From: Biomphalaria glabrata
Taxonomy: Eukaryota > Mollusca > Gastropoda > Planorbidae
Assembly: GCF_947242115.1 (NCBI RefSeq)
Contig: NC_074725.1
Coordinates: 22,006,898-22,070,897, forward strand
DNA: 64,000 bases
Direction of reading: 5' to 3'
Shown one piece after another: positions 48,425 through 61,000 of the stretch. Made by a program: the position numbers and the translations under genes. The notes beneath the pieces are model-generated. The model had not been told where the DNA came from. It saw only the letters and a list, made by a program, of their open reading frames with translations, and ran no database searches. Positions within the stretch are counted from its first letter, which is position 1. The number at the start of each line of letters is the position of its first letter.

Positions 48425-49175
48425 GGTTTTATATTGTCAAATGGGCATAAGTAAATCCATCAATAAAACGCTCCTAACACAACCCAACACAATTTTCTGT
48501 CCCTCCAATAAAGCTTTTTGTTTCTTTCATCCTTCTAACGAACGGCCCGCTGCCTCCTAATACCAAACACTCCTTAGCAGAGCCAGATTGAAAGGAGGGC
48601 AGTCGGGGCCTCCACAACAGAGATAAAAAAAATATATCCATATCTCGAAGGTATGTATCCAACCAATGGGCCTTATCCTTCTTTATGTGTCAAGTTTGCC
48701 GTTTCTGTAGCAATTGTGGTTTTACATGGTGGGGTCGCCAAACCCTCCTCCTTTCACACCCGGGCTTGGGACCGGCAGATGGCCTTATCCTACACAAACT
48801 AAAAAAATATTCACTTTTTAAAAAATAAAATATGCATATCAAGTATTTTTTTTAAGGAAAGTAAGAGTAAATGTAAAAGAATTATATTTCTTTCTTCTAA
48901 AATATAGCATTCATAAGTAAATCTTTATTAAAGCTTTCGAAAAATTGTAGGGGTCTCCACAAAAATCCTGCCACTGGCATCCACATACTTTGATCTGCCC
49001 TGCTCCTTAGGCCCATCAGTTGAAGCCCTCACATCAGCCTGCATTATAACGCTCCTCCCCACAAACCCACAAACAATATTTTCAAATAAAACACCCCCCC
49101 CCCCCTCTCGCAGAAACACGCTCTTTGGCCCTTGTATATTTTACCTATGGATCACATTAGATAAATGAGATGAAT
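48425..49175. repeat. Interspersed repeat D, copy split by a hAT element
   Basis: CACAACCCAACACAATTTTC and later GGCCCATCAGTTGAAGCC, CCCACAAACCCACAAACAAT and TTTGGCCCTTGTAT align in order with 12,960-13,200. The hAT at 48,578-49,002 interrupts it. Confidence 0.75.
48578..49002. mobile_element. Non-autonomous hAT element, 425 bp
   Basis: Imperfect inverted ends CAGAGCCAGATTGAAAG and (inverted) CAGGGCAGATCAAAG; perfect 8-bp target duplication CTCCTTAG at 48,570-48,577 and 49,003-49,010. The related copy at 13,071-13,090 (ATTTAGGCTCATCAGTTG) shows the site without the insert. No coding capacity. Confidence 0.88.
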
Positions 49176-49309
49176 ACCTGGGCATTAGATATGGTTGGTA
49201 CGATGTCGCTCACTATATATAAGCACCCCCCTTCTCCACGCAACTGATGTATTCAAAGGAAGAGCAAGTGCCAATACAGTTTTGGTTCTGCGGCGTCGTA
49301 GGCTCTACA

Positions 49310-49530
49310 GGGTGTTGCACTGTATGGCGCAAAGTGCCATTGGGTTGGGAAGCCTTTTCCCGTGTTTGGGTATGTATATCTGCTAGGCAGCAGAGGTTTG
49401 AATTCAGAGTTTTCCTTCTTCTAGGTGGGTAGACAGCCAATGCTAACCAGCTCTTCCTGCACGAAGCTTACTGGTTTAGGCGCCAATTAATTGCCTTTGC
49501 CCCTTCTTCTGTTAGTGACCAGTGGCGAAG
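49310..49530 (+). repeat. Interspersed repeat E
   Basis: AGGCAGCAGAGGTTTGAATT, AGAGTTTTCCTTCTTCTAGG, TAGGCGCCAATTAATTGCC; homologous to the inverse of 13,862-14,110. Confidence 0.7.
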
Positions 49531-49579
49531 CAAAGTATCCGGGTTCAGAATACCTTAGTGGGCTCCCTCCCGAAAAAAT

Positions 49580-50335
49580 AAGACGAATGTAGTGTGTGAC
49601 AGCTTTGATGCGGAGACCATGGCAGTCTGTGAAGCCTTAAAGGTCATTGTCTCTCAACTCGACGAGGTAAATTTGAAGGCAACACAGATTGTTGTGGTCA
49701 CTGACTCAAAATCTGTACTACAGGCTTTGCAAAGCCCTGGACCATAGCCCCCCAATATCGACACAACCTAAAGCAGCGCTATGGTACCCCTGTAATAATG
49801 CAGTGGGTACCTAGTAACATAGGTGTGACTGGCAACACTATTGCAGACTCCTTGGCTCACCAGGGAGGGCAAATTCCACTCACTGAACTGGCTGTAAGTT
49901 TTCATCATGCTCTGGCTATAATTTGAGTGATGGGACAAGTCCCAAAAAGCCCGTGAAGTCTAGGAGCGCATGGGGCGCACTGACCGCACTTTCCCGTGGT
50001 GGAGACTGTCCAGGCCTGAGCAAGCTATTATAGCAGTGCAGGACAGGGCACTGTCCTGTTGGTTCATATTTCTCACGGCTATGGCCAAATTTCGATTCGC
50101 GGTGCCCACGCTGCGGGGAAGAAGAGGAAACCGTGCCTCATATTCTGTTGGACTGCCCCAGACTTGCTGATCTCCGACTCGACAGGTCTGGGAAACCAAA
50201 AATTCTCGACCTGTATGATGACGTGTATGCACTTCGCAAGACAGCAATGTTTCTGTCCAGGGCTTTTGCAAGAGAGGATTTGAGCCTCTCAAGCCCTCAC
50301 TCAAATGGAGTTTGATGATGAAGATGATGAGTGTT
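49580..50335 (+). mobile_element. LINE ORF2 RNase H domain and tail
   Basis: RNase H motifs CDSFDAETMAVCEALKVIV (E), VVVTDSKSVLQALQS (D) and MQWVPSNIGVTGNTIADSLA (D) in order, then the Cys/His tail EEETVPHILLDCPRL. A few stops and frame changes; 5'-truncated. The RNase H part is better preserved than in the 29.5-kb copy. Confidence 0.87.
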
Positions 50336-51112
50336 TGACAAAACAATTGAGTAGCTTAATCTGAATATATCGGTATATTCAAGAAAAGACATTCTAATAG
50401 GCCTACTTTCAGTTTTATGTAGATCTTGCTGTTCACTTTCCAACATTTTAACACAACGCTGACTGCGCTTACAATTTCGTACTTGACAATAGGCAGAATT
50501 ATATTATCGAATGTTTCTAATTTTCAACTCATATTTTCTAAACCAAACTCTCTCTCCCCCCCCCCCCCTTAACAATATGAATACTAATACTATCAATGGT
50601 TTATGAATAGGCCTATAGGCTACAGGGAAACAAAGAATCTTATCTTATCTTATGGCAGTAATAGTCTCCCCAAACGCACAATTACGGTTAGCCACCATTA
50701 TTACAATAAACCTGATGAAAAGCAGTTTCTTTTAAAGCAATCAAACTTTTTATTTTCCAAGCCGCTGGTATGTAGGCTATATAGAATTAAACCATTTTGT
50801 TATTACCGACGTTTACCGAACGGTGAGTAAAGTACACCGTCTGTCTGAATAGAGTCTGTGGCTTTTGTATGCCGAGACACTTACTTCTGTATGAACGTAA
50901 ATAAATTTATGGTTAGGAGTCGGCATATAGATTAAATCCAAACAAGGGTCGCGGACCTCTATAGCCTGACTTATCATGACTTTTTGGCGCTGAACTAAGA
51001 AACAGTTCGAATGTTTTTTGTTACGTCGGGAAGCAGATTTCACTTTTGTTTTTCCCGGAAGTTGATATTCTAAACTTTTTTTTTCACCAACTTTATTATT
51101 ATCGTCAAGAAA
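50336..51112. promoter_or_regulatory. Upstream region of RNF7
   Basis: A poly-C run at 50,559-50,571 and no element. The core promoter must lie in the last few hundred bases before 51,113, but no TATA box or clear initiator is visible, as expected for a housekeeping gene. Confidence 0.4.
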
Positions 51113-54100
51113 ATGGAAACAGATCAGACACAGAAAGACGCTGTTCCTAAACCCGAAAAGATGTTTACACTTAAAAAGTGGAATTTAGTTGCAATGTGGA
51201 GCTGGGATGTAGAGTGTGACACCTGTGCTATATGTAGAGTCCAAGTTATGGGTAAGTCTCTTAATCTAGACTAGACTCAAAATACTCAAAAAAATCTATA
51301 TACTGAGAATATACTCACTCACTCAGTCTCACTCAGTGACAGTCTATCCGTTGTTTGAAAGTAAAATAAATATCAGGACATAATCATGCATTTCTTGTGA
51401 AATTTTCATGCAAATAACTCAAATAGTTTATAAGTTACAGCATTTTTATTGCAAAATTTCCCTTTTTCGGTCACGAAATATTTTTAAAAATATAGGCAAA
51501 ATTTTCGCCACTAAAATTGCTATAACTTCTGTTCTAATTATCTTATAAACATAAATTAAGTATCAATAAATTCAGTTTAAAGAGCTCTATCTAACTATAT
51601 CAGTTTCATTACAATATATTGAGTTTGAAATTTTTATCAAAGTACCTACTCAGTCAGAGTAGTCAGACTATAGTCACTAGTCATACTTGAGTCACTTGAG
51701 TGTCATAGTCAGACTCAGTGACACTGTGACTACTGTGAGTGTGACTCAGACTGTCTGTCATTGACAGTCAACTGTCAGTGTCATTGTCACCTGTGACTAT
51801 CAATAATTTTTGAATAAAATCTATCAGTATCATCACTATCAGTATCATTATCATAGAGTCATAGTTAATTATAGATCTAGATCTAGTATCTAGATCTATA
51901 TCACTATCAGTCACAGTCTGTGTCAAAGACGTCTAGTGATCATCTCTATTATATATTTATAGAGACAAAGTTCTCTAGTCTAGACTTTGTCTCTATCACT
52001 AGACTGTCACTGTGACTAGACTATAACTAGATGATAACTATAAGTAGTAGTGTAGTAGATAGTAGTAGTCCTAAGTCTAAGTAGTAGTAGTATAAAATAA
52101 ATATTATATTAGATCTATAATAATTTATAAATATAAGTATAAGACTCAAGACTTAGATCTAGATTAGAGTAATTAGACAGTGTTAGTCACTGTTATGCGT
52201 CGTTACTCAGGTTACTGTTAGATTCCTAGAGTTGAGGCTAGAGTAGACTAGACAGTAGACCATTCATTTCATGATTCTACTAATAACTAATTCTAGAGCT
52301 CTAGAAGAGAGATTCAAGACACAGTCTAGAGTCTAGAATCTCTAGCGAATAACTGACTCTAGAGTAGGCTAGACACTCTTCAGCCTCAGGACTTTAGTCT
52401 CTTCTAGATCTAGAAGTCTAGTAGTACTCCTATATTTAGATTAAATTTTAGATCTAAATATTATTAATTATTAGTAGATCTAGTATAGATAGTCATTTTC
52501 ATATAATATAACGAACACCCCCAATATTCTGATATTCGTGAACACCCCACAATATTTGTTAAAATGAGCCTTTATTTTGATAGCCATGATGAAACTAGTC
52601 TATTGTTATTGTTCATACTCCGTTTCTTTCAGACACATTTAGTTTTGTTTACTCTGAAAAACAAGGTTTTTTTTTGGGGGGGGGGGGGGGGGGGGGCTCA
52701 GAGAGCTCTGGTATGACGATGTCACTTTTTTTTTCTTCTAGGTCAGAAGGAGGGTAGGTTAGGGGTTAAGGCAGACCTGCCTACCGTTACTCAAAATGCG
52801 TATTCGTTACGCAAAATCTCCCAAAAATGACCGTCAGTACGCAAATATGCATTTAACCCGTCGCGTTACGCATTTCGTATCTTTTTTTTTTGTGTGGGGG
52901 AACACATTGTGTCCAGATCTATACGTTGATTGATTCTTAAAAGCAATTAGATGTAATCTTATAAATGAAGAACGCAGAGTGAGGGAGTAGCAGGTTGGTA
53001 CCGTCAGTTAGCTGATACACCAACGTGACTTTTTTTTCTTTTGTAAGTTCATTAGTAGAAATTAATTATGTTGAATCCCTGATTCCCGTATTCATTTGTA
53101 TAGAAAAAAATATCGAAGTGCTATCGATTCAAAACACATTGAGTGACATTGTAGATATCTAGTCTAGATCTAGATCCGGATTCTAGATCTAGAATCTAGA
53201 TAAATTGTTATACAGGAATAGATCTAGCTAGAGTCTAGCTAGTCATTACGTCAAATGTCATGATTCTCTACATTACTCTACAATAGTCTACACTCTAGAT
53301 CCAATTTAGTTGTAGTAAGATTTAGAATTTAGATTGACTAGATCTAGATCGATAACATCTACTACCATCTAGTCTAGATCTAGACTAGATTCTTAGTCTT
53401 AGTATAGAATAGATCAAGGATGAAGGTAGGCCTGCGAAGTTTGGAGTAGACCTACGTTTGTAGCGGATCCACGGCATCGGTAACACTCTTGATCCCAGAT
53501 CTAGAGTAGATTATATTATATAGACATAGATCCAGATCTAGGCTAGATATCATCTCTATTGTCGTATTGATCTAGATTTAGATTGTAGATCTAATCATGA
53601 CATCTAGATCTAATATAATATATATATATATATATGACAAAATAGTGGATCGCGAAAGTGTTAAGCATTCTGGTGCCAAAATACGCATTTTGACCATCAG
53701 CGTTACGCATTTGGCCTATTTTTGGTAGGCAGGTTTGGGTTAAGGAGATATTTTTTAGAAAATTTTGGTCTCAGCTAAACATGGTCATGCTTTATCTAAA
53801 ATACTTCTAAATAGGCACAAAAACACATGTACATCTAATAGCCTTTGTGTAAATAGGGGGTGTTCACTAATATTCCTTATTTACTATCAATGACATTAAT
53901 GGACGCTATTTTATTCAACATTGAGCTATTATAGACAACTAAGACTTGTGAGGCGGTGTTAGATCTACATTTTTTACCCTATAGATTTTATTACTATTTT
54001 GTCGCAAAATATCACTAATGCATAAATTGAAGGGGATGGGGAAGAGTGCTCTGGGATATAAGGCTGTTATCACCAGGGCTGATATATATATGAAATGGAG

Positions 54101-56174
54101 AAGCTGCTGAGAACAAGGAAGCTGAGGAATTTTCTGGTTATCGACCTAACACGGCTCCCAGTGAGCTACCACTGTATACTCTAGTGACTGTACCTGCATG
54201 TGGTGGGGATGTCTGAAATACACCGCTCCGTACCCCAAACGGGGGTCATAGTAGTGGTGATTGTCCCCTCACATTATAGTACATTATAGGCATATGGAGG
54301 ACCCCCAGGTGGGGCTCTGGCCGGCTGCACGAGAGGAGGAAGTCATGTCGTGGCTAGGAGGGCCGTGCAACATGAAATGCAGGGTGTGATTAAATGATCA
54401 CCTAGCTGCAGGTGGACAGAGAGGTTGGTGAAGAGCCAATTTCATCCTGGTCACGGGATAAAATTCTTTCCCGGGTTACATGGTTCATAAAAGGGATCGG
54501 AAATGTCGAACTATAAGTGGACATCAGATACGGTTATCGACCTGGACAATTTTTCAACATCGATGAGACAGGGTTGTTCTGGGAAAAAAATGCCACAAAG
54601 AACAAGCATTCATAGAGAAACTTGCAAGAACATATGATGTTGCTATTTGGCGGAAAAATGGCGGGGCATAAATTAAAACCCTTTTTCATTTATATGTAGC
54701 CTGGTAAAACTACTACATATATAATATAATACAAGCATTTCAAGTGTATACAGTAGGCTACTGTATCATAATTTTTAAAAGTTACTACATACTCTACTGT
54801 TAAATACCTTCTTCAAATCTAACGTCACACTTAATGACGAAACATGTTTAACCTCACGTTCTAGTCCCTAACTCTTTTGTTAAGCAGGGTCTCACTGTAT
54901 TTATATGTTTATTTGTATACAGGTATTTAATATATTTATCTTAAATTACTAATTATAAAAGTATAGTAGGTAGATCTTCTGACTTTTGTCTTATTATTTA
55001 TTTGAGCTCATCATTTCCCATTTTTACCTTATCATTGTTCTGTTAAGATGATTCTATGATGATCAAGCCCAGTATGGATATAATACTTGTTTCTAAAATA
55101 TCTTTCATACCTAGTTTTTGCCTTTATACCAGATCAACCCTCCTACTTTAAAAAAAAAAATTTGACAAATTTTTAAAGTTTGTTTTTACTACAGTATGTT
55201 GAAGTGTGAACTGTGTATAACTGGTACTCACAAGGCGATTGCAATTCTCAAAATCATAGCCTAAAGAATCACTGGGGTTTTTTTTTCTCCAGGGAGGCAT
55301 CAAAAATAAAAAATGGAGTAATTGTTATGTAATGATTGTTGATTTCATTTTGCTATCAGAATGATAGTAGACGCAACCTTCTTGTTATCGTTGATACATT
55401 GTAGCAATAAACCTAAGCCTTAATATTATCTTCCTCTAGATGCATGTTTGAGATGTCAGTCTGAGAATAAACAAGATGACTGTGTTGGTGAGTAATACAA
55501 AGTATTCTCTTATTTTGCTTCTGCATTTCACTTTGTGTTCATTGTCTTACAGTTGATATCAGTAGTCATTAGGTTGGCCACACATGTTGTAAGTTGTGAA
55601 CATTTTGTTATTAGGAACTCAACATTAGTGAGGGATGTCCCAATATATATATATCCTGAAATGTCAGTGCAATATATGGTTTCAATCTGTCATGTAGCAT
55701 AAACCAACAATCTCATCATAACATCAAGACATCCTCAAATCGAAGCTCAAAAACAAGTGATCGTCACACAATCGCTTAGTTTTGGGTGCCAAGCTCCTAA
55801 TCTTAATAAATGTCCTCAGTAAAACCATTTAATGACAAATTATGCCATGTTACATTTCAATATTCACACAGTCTCCAAGGTCTGTGTTGTTCACTTTTTT
55901 TTTTTAATAAGTTCAATAATAACTTAAGTACCATTTGTCACTGAAAAAAGAATTTAACTTTGTACCCATACTTCTCCATCCACGTTCTGTCATAACAGAA
56001 ATAAATCTAACTTTCTAAACACTAAATGTCGTAAATTTTTTTCTTTCTTGGACAGTTGTATGGGGCGAGTGCAATCATTCATTTCACAACTGCTGCATGT
56101 CTCTCTGGGTCAAACAGAACAACAGATGTCCTCTTTGCCAACAGGAGTGGGTAGTGCAGCGGACAGGGAAATAA
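51113..56174 (+). CDS. RNF7: RING-box protein 2 (RNF7/RBX2/SAG), 3 exons
   Basis: RING subunit of cullin-RING ubiquitin ligases (chiefly CUL5 type): it binds the cullin C-terminus and recruits the charged E2. Exons 51,113-51,251, 55,440-55,487 and 56,056-56,174 join to 101 residues (human about 113; the difference is the variable N-terminus). Donors GTAAGT and GTGAGT and acceptors CTCTAG and GGACAG are canonical, and both introns are phase 1. The cullin-binding strand around KKWNLVAMWSWDVECDTC (residues 21-38) and the RING-H2 ligands (C38, C41, C49, C52, C61, C68, H70, H73, C87, C90) are present. The end VVQRTGK is close to the vertebrate VVQRIGK. The start is the first ATG, preceded by AAGAAA. 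Intron 1 (4.2 kb) carries a hAT element and a Tigger remnant. Identity is certain at family level; RBX2 rather than RBX1 follows from CRVQVMDACLRCQ and the C-terminus. Confidence 0.96.
51290..52500. repeat. Cryptically simple sequence in RNF7 intron 1
   Basis: Dense non-tandem clusters of short self-complementary or near-complementary words: CACTGTGAC, AGTCAGACT, AGATCTAGATCTAG, TAGTAGTAG, CACTATCAGT. No unit length can be fixed. Similar CTAG-rich sequence continues inside the hAT at 53,150-53,640. Confidence 0.7.
52772..53737. mobile_element. Non-autonomous hAT element, 966 bp, in RNF7 intron 1
   Basis: Inverted ends CAGACCTGCCTACC and (inverted) CAAACCTGCCTACC; perfect 8-bp target duplication GGTTAAGG at 52,764-52,771 and 53,738-53,745. 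Subterminal repeats of ATGCGTA/GTTACGCA at both ends could be transposase-binding sites. No ORF. Confidence 0.9.
54540..54700 (+). mobile_element. Tigger/pogo-type transposase remnant in RNF7 intron 1
   Basis: FFNIDETGLFWEK, then after one frame change MPQRTSIHRE, and LLFGGKMAGHKLKPFFIYM at about 54,638-54,697. This is the first catalytic-Asp block of the Tc1/mariner-group Tigger DDE domain and the block after it. Surrounding 54,060-54,540 may belong to the same or another old element but is unreadable. Confidence 0.8.
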
Positions 56175-57987
56175 CTTTGGTCACTCTAGAGCTGATGTAT
56201 GATTTTATTTCTTAATAAGGTTGTCTAAGAATTTTAGCATAACTGTTGATGACATCAGAATGCGAGAGGTGTTTTTATTGTATAGCTGTTCGGTGTTGCT
56301 GCTGTGAATTTCGCTACATCTGGCTACTTTATTTAAAATGTGCACTTATCGTTATGTAATGATTATGTAAAATTATGTAATTATGTAAAATGATGAACTT
56401 GTAATATTGATCTTTATCATGTATTAAGTATCCTCCTTGTGGTTTTGAAGCTACATGTTCATAACTCTTCAAAAATTTCTACAAGTTTCTCAAACTTGGT
56501 TAGCCAGACACAACCGTTAAGTCCTTAGATTTCGGAAGGTTAAGCCACTGCCTTGATGTAGTAGAGCACTTACCTGTAACAATGGGGAAAAAAATAAGTT
56601 CAACTCCTAGAGAAGTTTTTACTCAGAATTTAAGACATGTACTGCTTAGATATTAGAAACATAACACTCATCAACCTGACTGATATCAGTGATAGATCCT
56701 ACTTTTTATATTATGCTATAAGACTCCAAAGAATTGTCTGTTTTTGGATGCAAGAGGTAGCATGCAGTGAGCTAGTTTTAAAAGTACAGAATATATGAAT
56801 GCTTTACATGTTTAAAATTATTGCTAATATTATTTGTTCCATTTGTTTGACATTTTTGCCTTTTTTTCGTTGTTTAGAGGTATTAATTTTTAATGGTAGG
56901 CCCTGCTTTTATTTAAAGGTCTAGCATTTATATTTGGAAATAACATCATAAGAATTCAAGTTAATAAGAGTCAAGTGTATAGAAAGTAAGTCATAAATTT
57001 CACTACCCCCCCCCCCTCCAACACACTTAAAAAAAAAAGTATTGTCTTCCAGACCTCAAGAGGCAGAAGAAAATGTCTCAATCTGTAAATAACTTTATTA
57101 TTTCGTTGATTTCAAGTCACATCCTTTCTAAAGCAGGATGGAAAGTCCTGTCAACTCATACTGAGCAAATTAAAAGTTGTTTATTGTGTTATGTTACTAT
57201 ATCATCTTTACCATTACCAAAACCTGCGGCTAGGACAAAGTCCCATCATTAATGTTGCCTTTACAAACCACACTTAATGGGCTAGCTTGTAATGAATGTG
57301 TTGTGACAGACATTCAGCTTTCTCTACTGAACTATACTTTGGAATGTACATTTGTTGATTTTTTTTTTAGTAAAATAAATACTCTCTCTTACAAACTATG
57401 GCATTACTTTTTTTTTCTTAATAAATTGTGCTGCGGGGTTAATGTATTACTATACAGAACACCTAATTACAGTCTAGTCACTATTATGTGTACGGTATAC
57501 TTGCTTCAGTATGGCTATTCCAGCAACAAAGAAGGTGTGCCTCAAGAACAAAAAAATAAATGCATCACCACTATTTCAATGTCTCCAAAGCACATATTCA
57601 AACAGTTGGCTCTGTGTAGGTCAGAAACAATAACTAGTTGTAACTAAGCAGTATTTGGGATGGTTTTGTCTCAATATATGAAACTTTCGGTTAGACTTCA
57701 TTAATCATGATGAGACCTCAAAGTCAAGTTATAATTGAAGCTTTTAGTCTCTGATTATTTAAAGGGAGTCATACACATTAAAGTACCTGGTAACAATTTT
57801 TATAAGCCAAGCACTATTTTAAAGTACCTTTTTTAAGGATTCCATTTTTTAATCATTTACAATTTCAAAGTACCAGTAAATGTTAGAAAAATAAAAGGTA
57901 AACACGGACATATGTTCACAGTTAGCAAAAATTAAACCAAAGTTATCAGTGAAATACACAATCACATAACTGAAAGACTTTTCATAT
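56175..57987. other. Convergent intergenic region, RNF7 3' UTR
   Basis: Starts with the RNF7 3' UTR. AATAAA-type hexamers near 57,374 and 57,551 are candidates for its end, neither decisive. The 131-codon plus ORF at 57,252 lacks coding character. No repeat recognised apart from poly-C at 57,006. Confidence 0.5.
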
Positions 57988-58010
57988 TTTATTAGAAACA
58001 ATGTTTTATT
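57988..58010 (-). promoter_or_regulatory. Candidate polyadenylation signals of PUDP
   Basis: On the minus strand two AATAAA hexamers follow the stop codon, at 58,010-58,005 and 57,993-57,988, which is 57 and 74 bases past the TGA. A short 3' UTR ending near 57,965 is the simplest reading. No transcript data were available. Confidence 0.55.
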
Positions 58011-58066
58011 ACTCAGAGCATAATAGTGAAGACATTTTTTTTTTAATAATCTATGATAAACATTCA

Positions 58067-61000
58067 TCAACTGTTGGGATAAGGAGGCAACCCAAAACAT
58101 TCTGGTTTAAATAGCTCCAATGATTCTAGGACTAGATCGACCTTTCCTCCTAGTTTGGAACGATCAGCTCTAGGGTCAGGCACCCATACTACTCGCATTC
58201 CTGCAGCTAATCCAGCTTCAGCGCCATTTGGGGCATCTTCAAAAACAAGTACCTGAGAATAAGTTTGTTTTAAAAGAATTACAATCTAAAGAGAAAAGCA
58301 TGCCCTAATGTAATATTACTTAACATAATGCAAACCTGTTACTGTAGCTCCATTAAAAATATGTGACATTTTTTATAAGTTGTGTTTAAATAGTAAAAAT
58401 TCTTATATAAAATAAAGTAATTTTTCAAAATGATTTAAGTTTTGTGATTGTGAAAATGTTACACCTGATGGTGTTTCTTTAGTGAAAAGATTTAAAATTA
58501 AAAAAAAAAATCTTCAAATTTATAGCTCCTTCTGTCTCAAAGGATGATATCCTATCCAGAGCATAAATCTGGGCTATTTAATATAATGATCATGTGTTGC
58601 CCATATGCCATGTTCCATCTCTCAACTTTTCAAACATGTCCTCATAGGAATACAAGGCATTCCATTTGGCACTAGGTTTTAGGAAGCTAGAATGAAAAGC
58701 ACATTTGATAATCCTCCAATTCCAATTTTACCATAAGAAACTATTTCTAAAGCCTTAAAACTGCAGGGCTATGTGGGTTTAGTATCAAGAGTGACCTCTT
58801 TTTCTAAAGGAATAGCATTACAAGGCTGACATGCTTCATTTTCCAGAAACTATAGAGACTGAAACTATCCTTTCTACCTTTTCAACTATCAATAAAAGCA
58901 GTTTTGTCAGGCTTATAGCCTAAGCTAGATAAGCAAGTTATATACTAGACTTTATGGTCAAAAGCTATTTTAAAAGCACACCCATGCTATATAGAACTAT
59001 TTCATAAAATTTTAGGCTTGTTTCTGTTTACCATTCTAACTAAAACAACTTGATTATTTTTAAGCAAGAATCAACCTTTAATAGTACCGGTTTGTTGTTA
59101 TTGCAAACAATGTACAATTAAAAAAACATTGGTGTTAACCCAGAGCAATCCAATACTGAAACACCAACTCTATGGTAATTTTTTAATATCCTACTGATGT
59201 AGGCCACCATTAGAATGTGATTTTTTTTTAATTAATGTAAGCTTTCTTTGGATACTCCTATCATGTTATGCACAGAGTTAGTTCCAGCATTGCAGAGAAT
59301 GGTGCCCTGCGGCCTATTCAAAAAGTAATTATAATTTTCTGCGCATTTTGGAAGACGTATCTAAAGGTTAATGAATATAACTTTCCTGAAATATGTTATG
59401 TGCAAGCAATTTTTTGTACTATTATTTTTGTAATAAGTAATTATGATGCTAATGCGCTGTGAAAAGAAACTACAAATGTTATCATTGTCGTATTAGTTTA
59501 GATTTTGGATGCTCCATTTTTGAAACACTAAGCAAATCCAGTAGGTACCAGTATCACTAATAATAGCTATTCCTTTTAAACGCTCTATAATGTACAAATT
59601 AGTGTTGCCACGAGACGTGAACCCTTTGAAACTATATTTTCAAACTTGCATGTTGCAAATGCAAATCTAGATCCTATGGATAACTTTTCCAAGCTGCGAC
59701 CTCCCATAAAAGAACTCAATGATAGATACATAAAATTTATTTCAAGTAAAACATATTTGAGCCTCGATGAATTCATTCATGGTTTCTTATTTTGGTCATC
59801 ATGAGTGTATACAATTTATTTGATTCGTTTTGTGTTCAAGTAAATAAATCAATTAAATAGTCTGGGCTTCTTTTGCTGGTTTCAGCCATCTCTGTGCAAA
59901 TGCCCAGATAATAATTATGAGGATTACATCATCTGTGCACATGTTACCCTGCAGTTTAGTGAGACACTTGTGCAGGCAATCCCTGGACAATATTATTATG
60001 TGCTTGATACCTTTTTCACTAGCGTTGCACTTTTGGTTTCGCCCAGTTCATTAGGGCATCAGTCTACAGTGAGAAGGATTGCATTGTCTAAATGTCCAGA
60101 TGTAGTGCTCAAGAAAATAGAAACAGGCACATTAGATACCCTAATCTAACAGATGGCAAGAGCTATATTGTTTGCAGTTGATATAATAACAGTTTCGGCC
60201 ATGTTGCATCATCTGGTGTTGGTGTTCTGTCAATCGCTATTTTCAAAAACTGAAAATGAAAATCCAAGTACAGCAGCTAAACATAATCAACAACCATTTC
60301 ATGGGAGGTGTAGACAGCTGATCAAAACATAATCAGAGTCTACACTGGAAGATGTATATAAAACTAGCTGCAAAAAAACACACCTCTATTCATTATAAAT
60401 TACTGATCTCCAAATAATGCAGCATACAAATGCAACAAAATTTCATAAACTGTGAAAGGTTTTTTTTGTTCTATACTGTGTCTAATCGACTAACAATTTG
60501 CCAAACCGGTAAAAAATAAAGCCAGTCTTGCCTGTTGTGGGTCAGGAGTGTCTTTAAACCTTGCAGCACATACAAGAAAACAATCAGGGGCAGGCTTCCC
60601 ATATTTGACTTCTGGGTCACTGCTGCTGAGAACACTGTGGGAGAAGAGGCTAAACAACTCCTTGTGTCCTGACACCCTCTTCTCAAATCCCCAGTTATCT
60701 GCTCCTGTGGCCACTGCTATAGGAATATTATGACTGTGTAGATGTCGAATCAGCTTTTCTGCTCCTTCATAGAAATTTTTTTTATTACTTAAGAATAAAA
60801 TATTGACGTGAATAATTGAAAATATATGGTGTTATTATTTTTGTATGAAAAGTTGTGTTAATGTTAAAACACTGACAATGTTGCTCAAAATTTACAACAG
60901 TTCATAAAATTTAAATAAACTAAAAAAAAAATTGGGAAAAGCACAAGCTAATTCTAAATGGAACAATATTAACAAAAAAAAAATCCGTTTTGATTTTAAC

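Noticed and set aside
57252-57647. 131-codon plus ORF
   Set aside because: In the RNF7-PUDP convergent region; AT-rich composition and no recognisable domain.
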